Notes under the pieces: model-generated | Seen by the model: only the letters and a program-made list of their open reading frames with translations | Database searches by the model: none | Told to the model about the DNA's origin: nothing | Assembly: GCA_020226215.1 (NCBI GenBank) | Contig: CM035227.1 | Span: 3,403,343 to 3,467,342, forward strand | Length of the DNA stretch: 64,000 nt | Direction: 5' to 3' | DNA from: Sindora glabra | Lineage: Eukaryota > Streptophyta > Magnoliopsida > Fabales > Fabaceae | Shown: positions 47,401 through 58,054 of the stretch, piece by piece | How the letters are laid out: each line of letters opens with the position of its first letter | Position numbering within the stretch: position 1 is the stretch's first letter | Position numbers and translations under genes: made by a program

Positions 47401-49784
47401 TAAATTCTTAAATAGTGAAAAATAATATATTTATCTAATGTTAAATATTAGAAATTTAGTAAAAATCCTATATTTTAAAAGAGATTATTTTTTATTATCA
47501 TATTATTAAATATTATAAATTTTTAATTCAATTTAAAAATGATAATTCACTCACTTACTTTATAAAAATAAATGAAATTCTCTAACAAAATAAGTAAATG
47601 ATATGTCACTCCAGTCAATTTTTTCAGTAAAATATATCACCTTATAAAATAAATGGCGTGAAACCTATCATTCTTAATATTTAAGAATAATATTATTATA
47701 TTTGATTCAATTAAAATATTTTATAAATATTATTTAATTATTAAAAATATTTTAATTAAAAATTAAATAATTATTAATGATAAATATTAATTATCGATAA
47801 TTACTGAAAATAAATAATAATGATAATAAATAATAATTATTAATAATGAGTATTGTAGGGATTGACCAATAATAATTACAAAAAATAGATACGAAAGATG
47901 ATGATTAATTTCGATGATGGATAGATGGGCAAAATAAATTTTTATATTAATTAAATATTATTACATTATAAGAATATAAAATACCTAATTTCTTCGTTAA
48001 AATAAATATTTTAAAAGAATATTAAATTAAAAATATTTATCTTCTTAGAAATATTTTTTAAAATTTAAATTAAATATAAAAAGCTTTTACATTCTCTTAA
48101 AATATTTTTAAAAATATAAAAAAATTCTACAAATTAAATGTGGCGTGAATCTTCTGGGGTCGCGTCTTCCGCCGACGCAAAAGGTGAATTTTTTTCTTTC
48201 CAATAGGAAATGGATATGGAAAAAAGGAAAAAAAAAGGGGGAGTTGTATAAAGTGCAGTAAGCAACCCTAATAATACGACAGGCACGTTTACCTTCCAAT
48301 AGCAATGCCATTTCCTCCACGAAATGCCAATTTCGTTGACCCTCTAATTATATTATTCTTTAGTTAATTGTCAGTTTGCCATAAACAAAATTTTAAGAGC
48401 AAAAGAATATATAATATCAAAAATAGATATTCTGGAGTGCTTCATGATTTATTTTTAATCCAAGATGATCAGAATATTGGTTAACTTATAATATCAAATT
48501 TGGCATAATTCAATATCTTAAGACCCGAGATATATTTAGATGACGAAACGGATGCAGTTGAGAAAATCCGACATGTTAAACGAGAATTTGAAGAGGTCAA
48601 CATTGACATAATTCTAGATATCGATCGATATTGTCCTCATTTCTCACACAAGGTTCGGTTGGAAGTTGCATGAAAGAGGCCTCCAAGCATTGGTTAGAAA
48701 TTGACAATTAATTATAAAGGTAGGTGAGCCATCAAATTGAGATATTGAGGGAATGAAATTGTGGGTGTACTGCATCTTCATCTTCGATTTCCTTGTCAAT
48801 TTCTTTGCATTTTCAAAAGAGAGAAATGGAATTTCAAATTATTTAACGTGCACAAAGTTATACAAATAATATAATATAATTTTTCAAGGAGTGCAAAATA
48901 TGTAAATTATTTGATATGTTATTAATTGTTAAAATATAGGTTATTTAGACTAGAACCTTTCAATCAAATAATATTCGATATTTATTGAAAATTTTATTTG
49001 TATTTTTTATTATATTTAAAATTTAATTTTTAATTTTTATATATATCAAGTATTTGAATCATTTTTACCTTTAATGAAAATAAAGGTTGTTTATTTACAC
49101 CTTTTAACAAGGAACACTTTTTATATCAATTATAAATAAAAATATAAAATTATTCTTGCTCGATTTAGTTATGTACCTTTAATCCTAACTATAAATTTGA
49201 AATATATATAGAGGAAATCTTTATTTTTTTATTTAAATCAATTTTATTTTGTATCAAATATTAAAACAAGAAATTATAAATTTTGAAAAATTGGGTAAAA
49301 AAAAGGAAATAGAGACACAATTCCAAAGACAGAGAAATAACGTTTCTAATTTTTTTATATCAAAGTTTTAATTTTAATTTTTATTGTAAATTTAAATAAA
49401 AGATTACTTGTTTAAAAAGTTTATCTTAAATTTATTTATTTTTATAACTTTTATATTACAATTCTAAATTATAACAAGTATAGTAATCATTTTGATAATA
49501 TTCATAAAAAATTTAAAATGAACCAAACAAAATGTTTGAAATTATTTTGAAAAGAAGTGATAATTCTTTATTGTTAACAAAATAAACTTGAATACTTTCC
49601 AAAAAAAAATTCAAAGAAATTTTTTCTTAATGTTCAACGCTCAGATAGAATTTATTTTTGTATGAACTAAATGATATCTTTGTTATTCTAAATTTTATAT
49701 TTTTCATTGAAATTCACTTTTTAATAAAAATTACTTTTATATGTTCTTTTAATTCACAATCTCAGTTTCTTAAGAAGCAAAAAA
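41421..49784. other. Gene-poor AT-rich region with isolated GC-richer islands
   Basis: No gene is supported over more than 8 kb. GC-richer islands at 42845-43110, 45760-46400 and 48130-48340 stand out. None has a convincing reading frame with splice context. The rest is A/T-rich with short ORFs expected by chance. Confidence 0.5.
45760..46400. promoter_or_regulatory. GC-richer island with two G-box (ACGT-core) motifs
   Basis: The palindrome CACGTG occurs at 46001-46006 and 46136-46141, both times within GACACGTG. This is the core bound by bZIP and bHLH factors, including ABA-response elements when near a promoter. Open stretches here resemble no family I know. It could be the promoter remnant of a lost or moved gene. 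The regulatory role is inference from motif alone. Confidence 0.25.
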
Positions 49785-50040
49785 ACGGGGAATGGATCCT
49801 TGGGGTAAGTGGCGTACTTGCATCCCATTCCCCATAACACCAAGTCAAGCACCCCATCCTCACTGGTTGATTTTGATTGATTCCTCGATCTCCATTCTTT
49901 GCTTCATGTTGAAAACTTGGTATGTCGGATTCTGCCAATTTCCACTTGCAGATATTGTACGCAACTGCCAAACTACCTCACCTGCATACCACGGCGGCAC
50001 CTCAATCTCAATTGCATATTCCGACTTTTCCTAATATTTA
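49785..50040. other. GC-richer segment open on both strands, unidentified
   Basis: A sharply bounded segment in AT-rich DNA. On the minus strand 50034-49866 reads EYAIEIEVPPWYAGEVVWQL and on to a stop, but no splice acceptor or start gives a complete model. The plus strand is open too. I do not recognise either. It may be an exon fragment moved here by a transposon. Confidence 0.3.
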
Positions 50041-50242
50041 CCAAAATTAGATTAGATATAAGCATTTTTTCTTATTTAAGCACATTTCCAGATCTTTTCT
50101 AATATGATAAAAAAAAAAAAGAAAAACTATAATGAACCTCAACTTTGAATGTTCCATCAATAAAATATTAACAAAAATATAACTATAAAACGCAAATCAA
50201 ATAAAATGAAATATTTTGAGGATTTTGTTATTAATGATAAAT

Positions 50243-52330
50243 TTTGACTAAATTCAACTAGCAAATACATCATTAATATGAACCAAAAAAGCCAAATTTA
50301 GATTCTACTGCACTGGTTTTTATTCTTTTGGAATGTCTTTAAAAATTCTTGAAAATAAATAGAAAAATTGTGGAAAGTCTGCATAATTGCATTAAAATTT
50401 AATGTTGTGTCTAGATAAAAAAAATGAAACAAAAGAAATTATCAAAAAGCTTATCCCATTACTTTCTTAATAAGGAAAAGAAAATAATAATGTCATATAT
50501 ACTCTAATATTTTTATTTTAGCAACACTATATACATTAAAGCTGGTATCCAAAATTGAGTTTAAAAAATAATTAATTTAATTTAAAAATTAGAAATATTC
50601 AAAATTTAATTTCAAATTTTATTTTTTTATACCTGCTATATTTTTTTGCTCTTTAATATGCTCCTCTTGTATTTTTTTAATAAAATATTTTAAAGAATTT
50701 TTAAAACATGCTTATATAACTATCTATCCCATTTTCTTATTTTTTATTATATTTTATTTTCTTCTTCTTCCAATTTTTAAACATACCATCAGAGAGTTTC
50801 TTTTTTTAAAAAAAAATACTATAAGTATTAAAAATAAATTTTAAAATTGATTTTCAAATATTTAATATTCATTTGATTGAATTTTATAGATTTTTCCATC
50901 ATTATATATGTAATAATAGCCTTAATTTTCATTTGTAATCTAATTTTAAAATTTATTTTCAATACATATAATTTTTTTTTCTTTTTTTGCTAATACCGAT
51001 TGAGTCAACCGGGATTATCTTGTTTGGAGAGTCGAACGAGTTATTTTCAAATTTTATGGTGCTTCATTCGTAACATTCGATTGAACACTTTATTTTTTAT
51101 ATATAATTAATGAGAATCAAATTATATATATTTTCAAGTAAGATATAAAAATATGTTTATAATTAGAGTAAAATACATGGATTCTCCATCAATTTGATCA
51201 AAGTTGCGTAAACCTCTCTTCAACTTTTGAAATATGCATAAATCTCTTCTCAATTTTATAAAAAAGCTATTGTGAAGTTTTAAATATTATGCTCATAGAA
51301 TGTTAATTGCGACTAGTCAAAGGTCAAAAAATTTCTTTTCTGACCAAATTATTATTCATTTATTTATATATCTCCACATATTCATTTTACTCCAAATTTT
51401 CAACTCTTTTTTAAATATGTTTTCACCAAAAAAATTTATTTGAATCCTTTTTCTTCCATCATGTGTACTAATTTTACCAGTTAAAATGTAGAGATTACTG
51501 TAGATATTTGAAATTATCATTGAACAAAGAACTTACTTTTCAAATTTTAATATCTATGATTTTACAATTTATTTATTATGCTTATTTTTATTATTGATAT
51601 ATTTTTTAAAATCATATAGGTTAAATTTATTTCATTAGAAATCATCTCTACAAAATATAGCAATAAAATGTTATAATAGAGAAAAATATTTTATTTATTT
51701 AATATTAAATATAAGAAATTTGAAGAAAGTAACTTCTCTTGTTTTAAAAAAGAATTTGATTTCCTTCATTTTTAAGTTTCTAAATATCTTTTTTTAATTA
51801 TTCATGTAAATGATATGTCATTCTTCTATTAATATATATATATATATATATTCCTACAAAAAATATATTTCAATGAAACAAACGGAACCTTAACACGGTT
51901 CATCCTTTTTGTGACTTTTATATTATGCTACTTATTGATTTTTTTTTTGCTCAAAGTTCTACAATAATTTTTACACTTTAAATATTAAAATTAGTATACA
52001 AGAATAAAAAAAATGCAAAAAAAATATAGATATATTCTTTTTATAAGAAAAAATATAAAAACAAAATTTTTTGGTGAAAACATCTTCTTTGTATGAAAAT
52101 GAGTTCAAAATTTTGAGTAATTTAAAATGACATAGGTATGGGAAGGTATATAAATAAAGGAAGAGTAATTTGGTGATAAAATTATCTTTTTCATCTTTGA
52201 CCATATTTTAACAATTAAAATTAACCTTTTCTTAACATAATTATAAAGATGAATTTGGTAGTAGATTTTTTTATAAAACTAATGGAAAGTTTATGTATAT
52301 TTGAAAGTTAAAAAAAAAGATTTGTGTAAT
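50243..52330. repeat. Tandem duplication, unit 1
   Basis: The unit begins at GACTAAATTCAACTAGCAAA (50246) and repeats from 52334, giving a period of 2088 bases. It contains 0.9 kb of unique flank, then most of element B (from GAGTAAAATA at 51166) with a MITE-A copy at 51619-51890. The two units read almost identically with scattered substitutions and small indels. Confidence 0.95.
51619..51890. mobile_element. MITE-A copy in duplication unit 1
   Basis: The left end GGTTAAATTTATTTCATTAG and the inverted right end GGTTCCGTTTGTTTCATTGA match well as inverted repeats. The interior TTATTTAATATTAAATATAA is the family phrase. It carries an (AT)n run near its right end and is nested within element B. 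Confidence 0.65.
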
Positions 52331-53916
52331 TTTGACTAAATTCAACTAGCAAATACATCATTAATATGAACCAAAAAAGCCAAATTTAGATTCTACTGCA
52401 CTGGTTTTTATTCTTTTGGAATGTCTTTAAAAATTCTTGAAAATAAATAGAAAAATTGTGGAAAGTCTGCATAATTGCATTAAAATTTAATGTTGTGTCT
52501 AGATAAAAAAAATGAAACAAAAGAAATTATCAAAAAGCTTATCCCATTACTTTCTTAATAAGGAAAAGAAAATAATAATGTCATATATACTCTAATATTT
52601 TTATTTTAGCAACACTATATACATTAAAGCTGGTATCCAAAATTGAGTTTAAAAAATAATTAATTTAATTTAAAAATTATAAATATTCAAAATTTAATTT
52701 CAAATTTTATTTTTTTATACCTGCTATATTTTTTTGCTCTTTAATATGCTCCTCTTGTATTTTTTTTAATAAAATATTTTAAAGAATTTTTAAAACATGC
52801 TTATATAACTATCTATCCCATTTTCTTATTTTTTATTATATTTTATTTTCTTCTTCTTCCAATTTTTAAACATACCATCAGAGAGTTTCTTTTTTTAAAA
52901 AAAATACTATAAGTATTAAAAATAAATATTAAAATTGATTTTCAAATATTTAATATTCATTTGATTGAATTTTATAGATTTTTCCATCATTATATATGTA
53001 ATAATAGCCTTAATTTTCATTTGTAATCTAATTTTAAAATTTATTTTCAATACATATAATATTATTTTTTTTCTTTTTTTGCTAATACCGATTGAGTCAA
53101 CCGGGATTATCTTGTTTGGAGAGTCGAACGAGTTATTTTCAAATTTTATGGTGCTTCATTCGTAGCATTCGATTGAACACTTTATTTTTTATATATAATT
53201 AATGAGAATCAAATTATATATATTTTCAAGTAAGATATAAAAATATGTTTATAATTAGAGTAAAATACATAGATTCTCCATCAATTTGATCAAAGTTACG
53301 TAAACCTCTCTTCAACTTTTGAAATATACATAAATCTCTTCTCAATTTTATAAAAAAGCTATTATGAAGTTTTAAATATTATGTTAATAGAATGTTAATT
53401 GCGACTAGTCAAAGGTCAAAAAATTTATTTTCTGACCAAATTATTATTCATTTATTTATATATCTCCACATATTCATTTTACTCCAAATTTTCAACTCTT
53501 TTTTAAATATGTTTTCACCAAAAAAATTTATTTGAATCCCTTTTTTTCCCATCATGTGTACTAATTTTACCAGTTAAAATGTAGAGATTACTGTAGATAT
53601 TTGAAATTATCATTGAACAAAGAACTTACTTTTCAAATTTTAATATCTATGATTTTACAATTTATTTAATATGCTTATTTTTATTATTGATATATTTTTT
53701 AAAATCATATAGGTTAAATTTATTTCATTAGAAATCATCTCTACAAAATATAGCAATAAAATGTTAGAATAGAGAAAAATATTTTACTTATTTAATGTTA
53801 AATATAAGAAATTTAAAGAAAGTAACTTCTCTTGTTTTAAAAAAGAATTTAATTTCCTCCATTTTTAAGTTTCTGAATATCTTTTTTTAATTATTCATGT
53901 AAATGAAATGTCATTC

Positions 53917-53954
<38 letters not shown>

Positions 53955-54440
53955 CTACAAAAAATATATTTCAACAAAACAAATGGAACCTTAACATGGT
54001 TCATCCTTTTTGTGACTTTTATATTATGCTACTTATTGATTTTTTTTTTTTGCTCAAAGTTCTACAATAATTTTTACACTTTAAATATTAAAATTAGTAT
54101 ACAAGAATAAAAAAAATGCCAAAAAAAATATAGATATATTCTTTTTATAAGAAAAAATATAAAAACAAAATTTTTTGGTGAAAACATCTTCTTTGTATGA
54201 AAATGAGTTCAAAATTTTGAGTAATTTAAAATAACATAGGTATGGGAAGGTATATAAATAAAGGAAGAGTAATTTGGTCATAAAATTATCTTTTTCATCT
54301 TTGACCATATTTTAACAATTAAAATTAACCTTTTCTTAACATAATTATAAAAATGAATTTGGTAGTAGATATTTTTATAAAACTAATGGAAAGTTTATGT
54401 ATATTTTAAAGTTAAAAAAAAGATTTATGTAATCTTGACT
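52331..54440. repeat. Tandem duplication, unit 2
   Basis: It repeats unit 1 and ends where GACTAAATTCA recurs at 54437-54447, after which the sequence continues as the true end of element B. Differences from unit 1 include a longer (AT)n run at about 53920-53951 and an extra ATT near 53060. The high similarity indicates a recent event. Confidence 0.95.
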
Positions 54441-54470
54441 AAATTCATGAGAGGTATATATATTTTACTC
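53258..54470. mobile_element. Element B: AT-rich transposon-like element with inverted ends
   Basis: The left end GAGTAAAATACATAGATTCT and the inverted right end GAGTAAAATATATATACCTC continue as an inverted repeat over about 90 bases, including ATTTAGTCAAGATTACATAA against ATTTGATCAAAGTTACGTAA. The target duplication is unclear. No transposase. It carries a nested MITE-A at 53712-53990. Unit 1 holds a copy whose right end is cut by the duplication breakpoint. Confidence 0.6.
53712..53990. mobile_element. MITE-A copy in duplication unit 2
   Basis: This is the duplicate of 51619-51890, with a longer (AT)n run and a few substitutions (for example AAATGGAACC in place of AACGGAACC at the right end). 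It is nested in element B. Confidence 0.65.
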
Positions 54471-55101
54471 TTGAAATAAAATTATGTATGAAAAAAGTAT
54501 TAGGACGTGTTTGTAGGTTCTAAGATTAGAAGATATAAGTACAATAATGAAGCGTGAAATAATGGTTATGAATGTGCTAGAGGAATAATTTTGCAATTAA
54601 ACTTTTAGAATGGATAAAAGAATCTATTTTCACACTCGATGGACTTTTTATGTTATCTTGGGTTTTCTTTCTAAACAGGTAAGGATTTAAAGGTTTTGAA
54701 AATATTTTTTCAAGAACTTTTCTTTCAGCAATGTTTTTGTTTATGTTAATCTCTTTATTTGTCTTTTAGTGTGTATGTGCATCTTAGCTCATTCCTTCTT
54801 TGTTTTTTTAGGTTTTATGGGAGGTATCTATAAGACAATGGAAAGCTGACATAAATATGGATACTAAAAATAATAATTTTGTATAATGCATTAGGTTGGT
54901 GAGGAATCTAAAGAAGATGAGGTACGAGGGTTATAATATTGTGGTACATGGTAATAGTGGTGACAATGATAGTTGGGGGTAATGGTAGTAGATACTACTA
55001 AAAGTATTATATAGGGTTAGGTTTGGTAGATGGTCCATTAAGTATAGGTATTTTTATATTCACCGTTATTCAAATGACATACCACTAAAGAAGGTTAATA
55101 T
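54471..55101. other. Intergenic spacer
   Basis: No gene or clear repeat is seen. Short GGT/GGTAAT-rich stretches around 54890-54990 are purine-biased but not coding. Confidence 0.4.
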
Positions 55102-56573
55102 TGTTAGTGTATATGCCCTAAAACTAATTATATTGGTGATTGTAATTTTGAATCATGTTATTTTAATGACAATTTCAATTATTATATTTATATATATTGT
55201 TTGCGTAATATATTCAATTATGATAATAACCTTAGAATAATTGTATTCTTAAATGTCCCTAGTCATATATGATTGTGGATTAGGTTGCTTTGATATGTTA
55301 AGACTAGCATGTGTGAAGACTTATATGGGATATTAAGTTTACACATGAGTACAAGTTAGAGAACTTGTATACTGAACCGACCCATATTAAGAACACTACA
55401 TGGATCGTTATATGAGTGTCATAAGTGGTTCTTAGTGATCATTATTAATATGGTCCTTTGACCTGAGATCACCAACGTTCCTTACATGTGAGTTTCATAT
55501 TTTGATACTATTTAATGTCACTAATGGTTAAGTAAATACAATGGTAGATATTGGATATGTCACATATCATGCGGAGGGGTTTGTGTGATCAAGATGGGAT
55601 TTGTCCCTCCTATATAACAAGAGTAACATCTATGGGCCCCTTGATTAAGTAAAGCTAAGAAAATGCATGACCATACTCAGATGAATTGACATGAGATGTC
55701 GATTACATTTGTTTCAGTCAGCTTACTTAGGAATCAAGAAACCTTAAGATTGGGCTATACGGGAATGACACGGTCCATGTCTCGTGCTCAATCTAGATGT
55801 ATAGGACAAAAGGACATAAGTGATGATCGCATGTAAAGGTTTAGTCAAATCACTGACTTTCTCATTACTTGGGTAACAATGATGTGTTGCTAGACACCAA
55901 TCATTGTTTATGATCATTAATATGATTAATGGTTATTACTAACATAATGAGAGCCTGTAGGGTCGCACACTTAGAGCCTAGTGAATTTGGAATTAATGGA
56001 CCAAATTGTTTGGACTTAATATTTGAGAATTCATGTTATAATTATAAGGCCCAATAGTAAGCCTATAATTGTACATGGAATAAAGCTCAAATAGGTTAGG
56101 TTTTTCTATGCACCTATTTAAATAGGCTTATTGGGTAATAATAGGATTACTATCATTATTCACACACCCCAAAAAAGGCATAAAAACCCTAGCACCTCTC
56201 CTTAACCAAAACTCCTGAAGAGGCGCAGCTAGCACTACGAGGTGTAAGGAGATCAATTCCAACCGGTGTGTGTAGTGGACATTCATCGGTGATTCACAAG
56301 TTCGTGTGGATACCACAGAGGTGCAGCCACATAAACGCTGTACTGGTGATATGATCTTCTAGTTTCTATTCCGGTTCATGATTTGGAGAGCAGATTAGAT
56401 TGGAAAACGGACAAAAGCAGATCGAATTTGCTGTGTAGTAGACAGAAGATTTTTGGCCGAAAGGTATAAACCCTAATCCCTAATTTATGGCGTTCTAAAT
56501 TCGCATGGATCCTTGGTGGAAATCGTGCAAAATTTTTATTCCATTGTGCATGTGTGATGCACGATTTCCAGCA
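55102..56573 (+). mobile_element. Solo LTR with perfect 5-bp target duplication (1472 bp)
   Basis: It begins TGTTAGTGTATATGCCCTAA and ends GCACGATTTCCAGCA, so it has the TG...CA ends of an LTR. It is flanked by AATAT on both sides (55097-55101 and 56574-56578). No primer-binding site or polypurine tract adjoins it and there is no second copy in the window. A TATA-like TATTTAAATAGG at about 56105-56116 supports the plus orientation. It arose by recombination between the two LTRs of a full element. The superfamily cannot be decided from the LTR alone. Confidence 0.85.
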
Positions 56574-56578
56574 AATAT

Positions 56579-57352
56579 GATATGTCTACTTCCTTTATAG
56601 GTTGCAATGAAGCACTTATTTCAATCCCTTAAAGCTACATAATTCAAATATTTTTGAAAAGGTGGGAAAAGAGTTATTTTATTTTATAACTAAAACAATA
56701 CCTGCCCTTAGTTGAATGTTCATTAGTTAACTTTTAGTCTTCACAGAACCTTACTCATTCAAGTCTCCATGGTGAGAGTGGTGTGGAGGGCAAAGCAAAC
56801 AACCTCTTTTCAGGCATAGCTGAGATCAAGTAGACATTATTTTTTTTAGGCTTTGAATATGGATAAAGAGAGGAATTTGTATGTTTAAAAATATTTTAAA
56901 GTTTATTTCATGAGCCTCTTTTAAGGTAATCTTTTAACTATATATAAGAATTTCGTGTAAGAAATTTTTTTGATTTCTTATATTTTGGAATTCTCTTTTA
57001 AAGATTCATTTTATAAACTCTTTTTGAGGTGGAGGCCTTTTGACCTTTTTAAGTTTTTCATGGAATTGGAAACATTTTGATACCTTTTTTAATCTTATGT
57101 GGAATTGAAGGTCTTTAAATCATTTTTGAGATATTTTTGAAGGCAAAGATTCATTTAATTTCCTTTTAGCTTCACTCCAAACATATTTTTTTGACCTAAT
57201 TCAAAACTTTTTTTAAGACAAAGGTCTTTTCATCTTGTTAAACCTCTTTTGAGGTGTTTTCGCAAAGAAGGGGCTCGATTGGTTTCTTTAAAAGTGTACG
57301 TTTGCAAATTTCTTTTTAAAATGAGTTTCATTTATGCTTAGGACCTAACTTA
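56579..57352. other. Intergenic spacer with degenerate short repeats
   Basis: No gene is supported. From 56880 to 57300 variants of TTTTGAGG and AAAGGTCTTTT recur irregularly, suggesting an old simple or tandem repeat. Confidence 0.35.
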
Positions 57353-57641
57353 GGGTTTGTTTGGTTAGAGTAAAAAATAGGAGAGAAAGAAATTAGTGGA
57401 GAAAGAAAAGATGAAAGAAGTTATTTTTCTTGGCTTTATTTGGTTATAGGAGAAAATAAAATAGAAAGAAACTGAAAGAAAAATTGGTTATATTTAATTA
57501 GAGGAAAAAATAGGTGAAAAAAATGAAAGATAGATATTTCAATTTTATTTGAATATAAATAAAATTAGTAGGGAAAAAATATATATAATTTTTAATATTT
57601 AAATTTAATCTTTACTTATTTATTAATATTTAAAATTTGAG

Positions 57642-57721
57642 GAGGCACTGTATCTTCAGAGTTTCCACATTTCAATGTCACATTTCTCGGTGGCGAGGCA
57701 CTGTATCTTCAGAGTTTCCAC
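57642..57721 (+). repeat. 27-base direct repeat
   Basis: A segment beginning GAGGCACTGTATCTTCAGAG occurs at 57642-57668 and exactly again at 57695-57721, 53 bases apart, inside the outer Harbinger-like element. Confidence 0.9.
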
Positions 57722-58054
57722 TTTCTTCCCTTGAGAACTAGATCTGCACCTATCAAGAACTCAGTTCACCGCATCTACCGCTCCAGCCCTCCCATTGAAT
57801 GAAACTCAACCGATCGTCAATCCTATTCTTCACCGCTCAAGTATATGTATGATTGTAGTCTCCTTGTACTGTTTGTTGCTATTGTGGTTTCTGATTTATA
57901 GGATGCTGCTTTGAAGATGCTGAAGAATTAGTTGTTGTTCACATGTCGCGACGCCATCTAATCTCCAGCATAAATGGAGTCTCCATAGTCGAATAAGCTA
58001 CTATGCATGAATTCTCTCTGTTATGTTGTAGCTTTGATGTCCGTTTCCTCCTTA

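Noticed and set aside
51971..52204. 77-codon minus-strand frame present in both tandem units (also 54081-54308)
   Set aside because: It survives in both copies only because they are recent duplicates; the residues are Phe/Tyr/Lys/Leu-rich from A/T tracts and the frames end differently.
56128..56316. 62-codon minus-strand frame in the solo LTR
   Set aside because: LTRs do not normally encode proteins, and no motif was seen.
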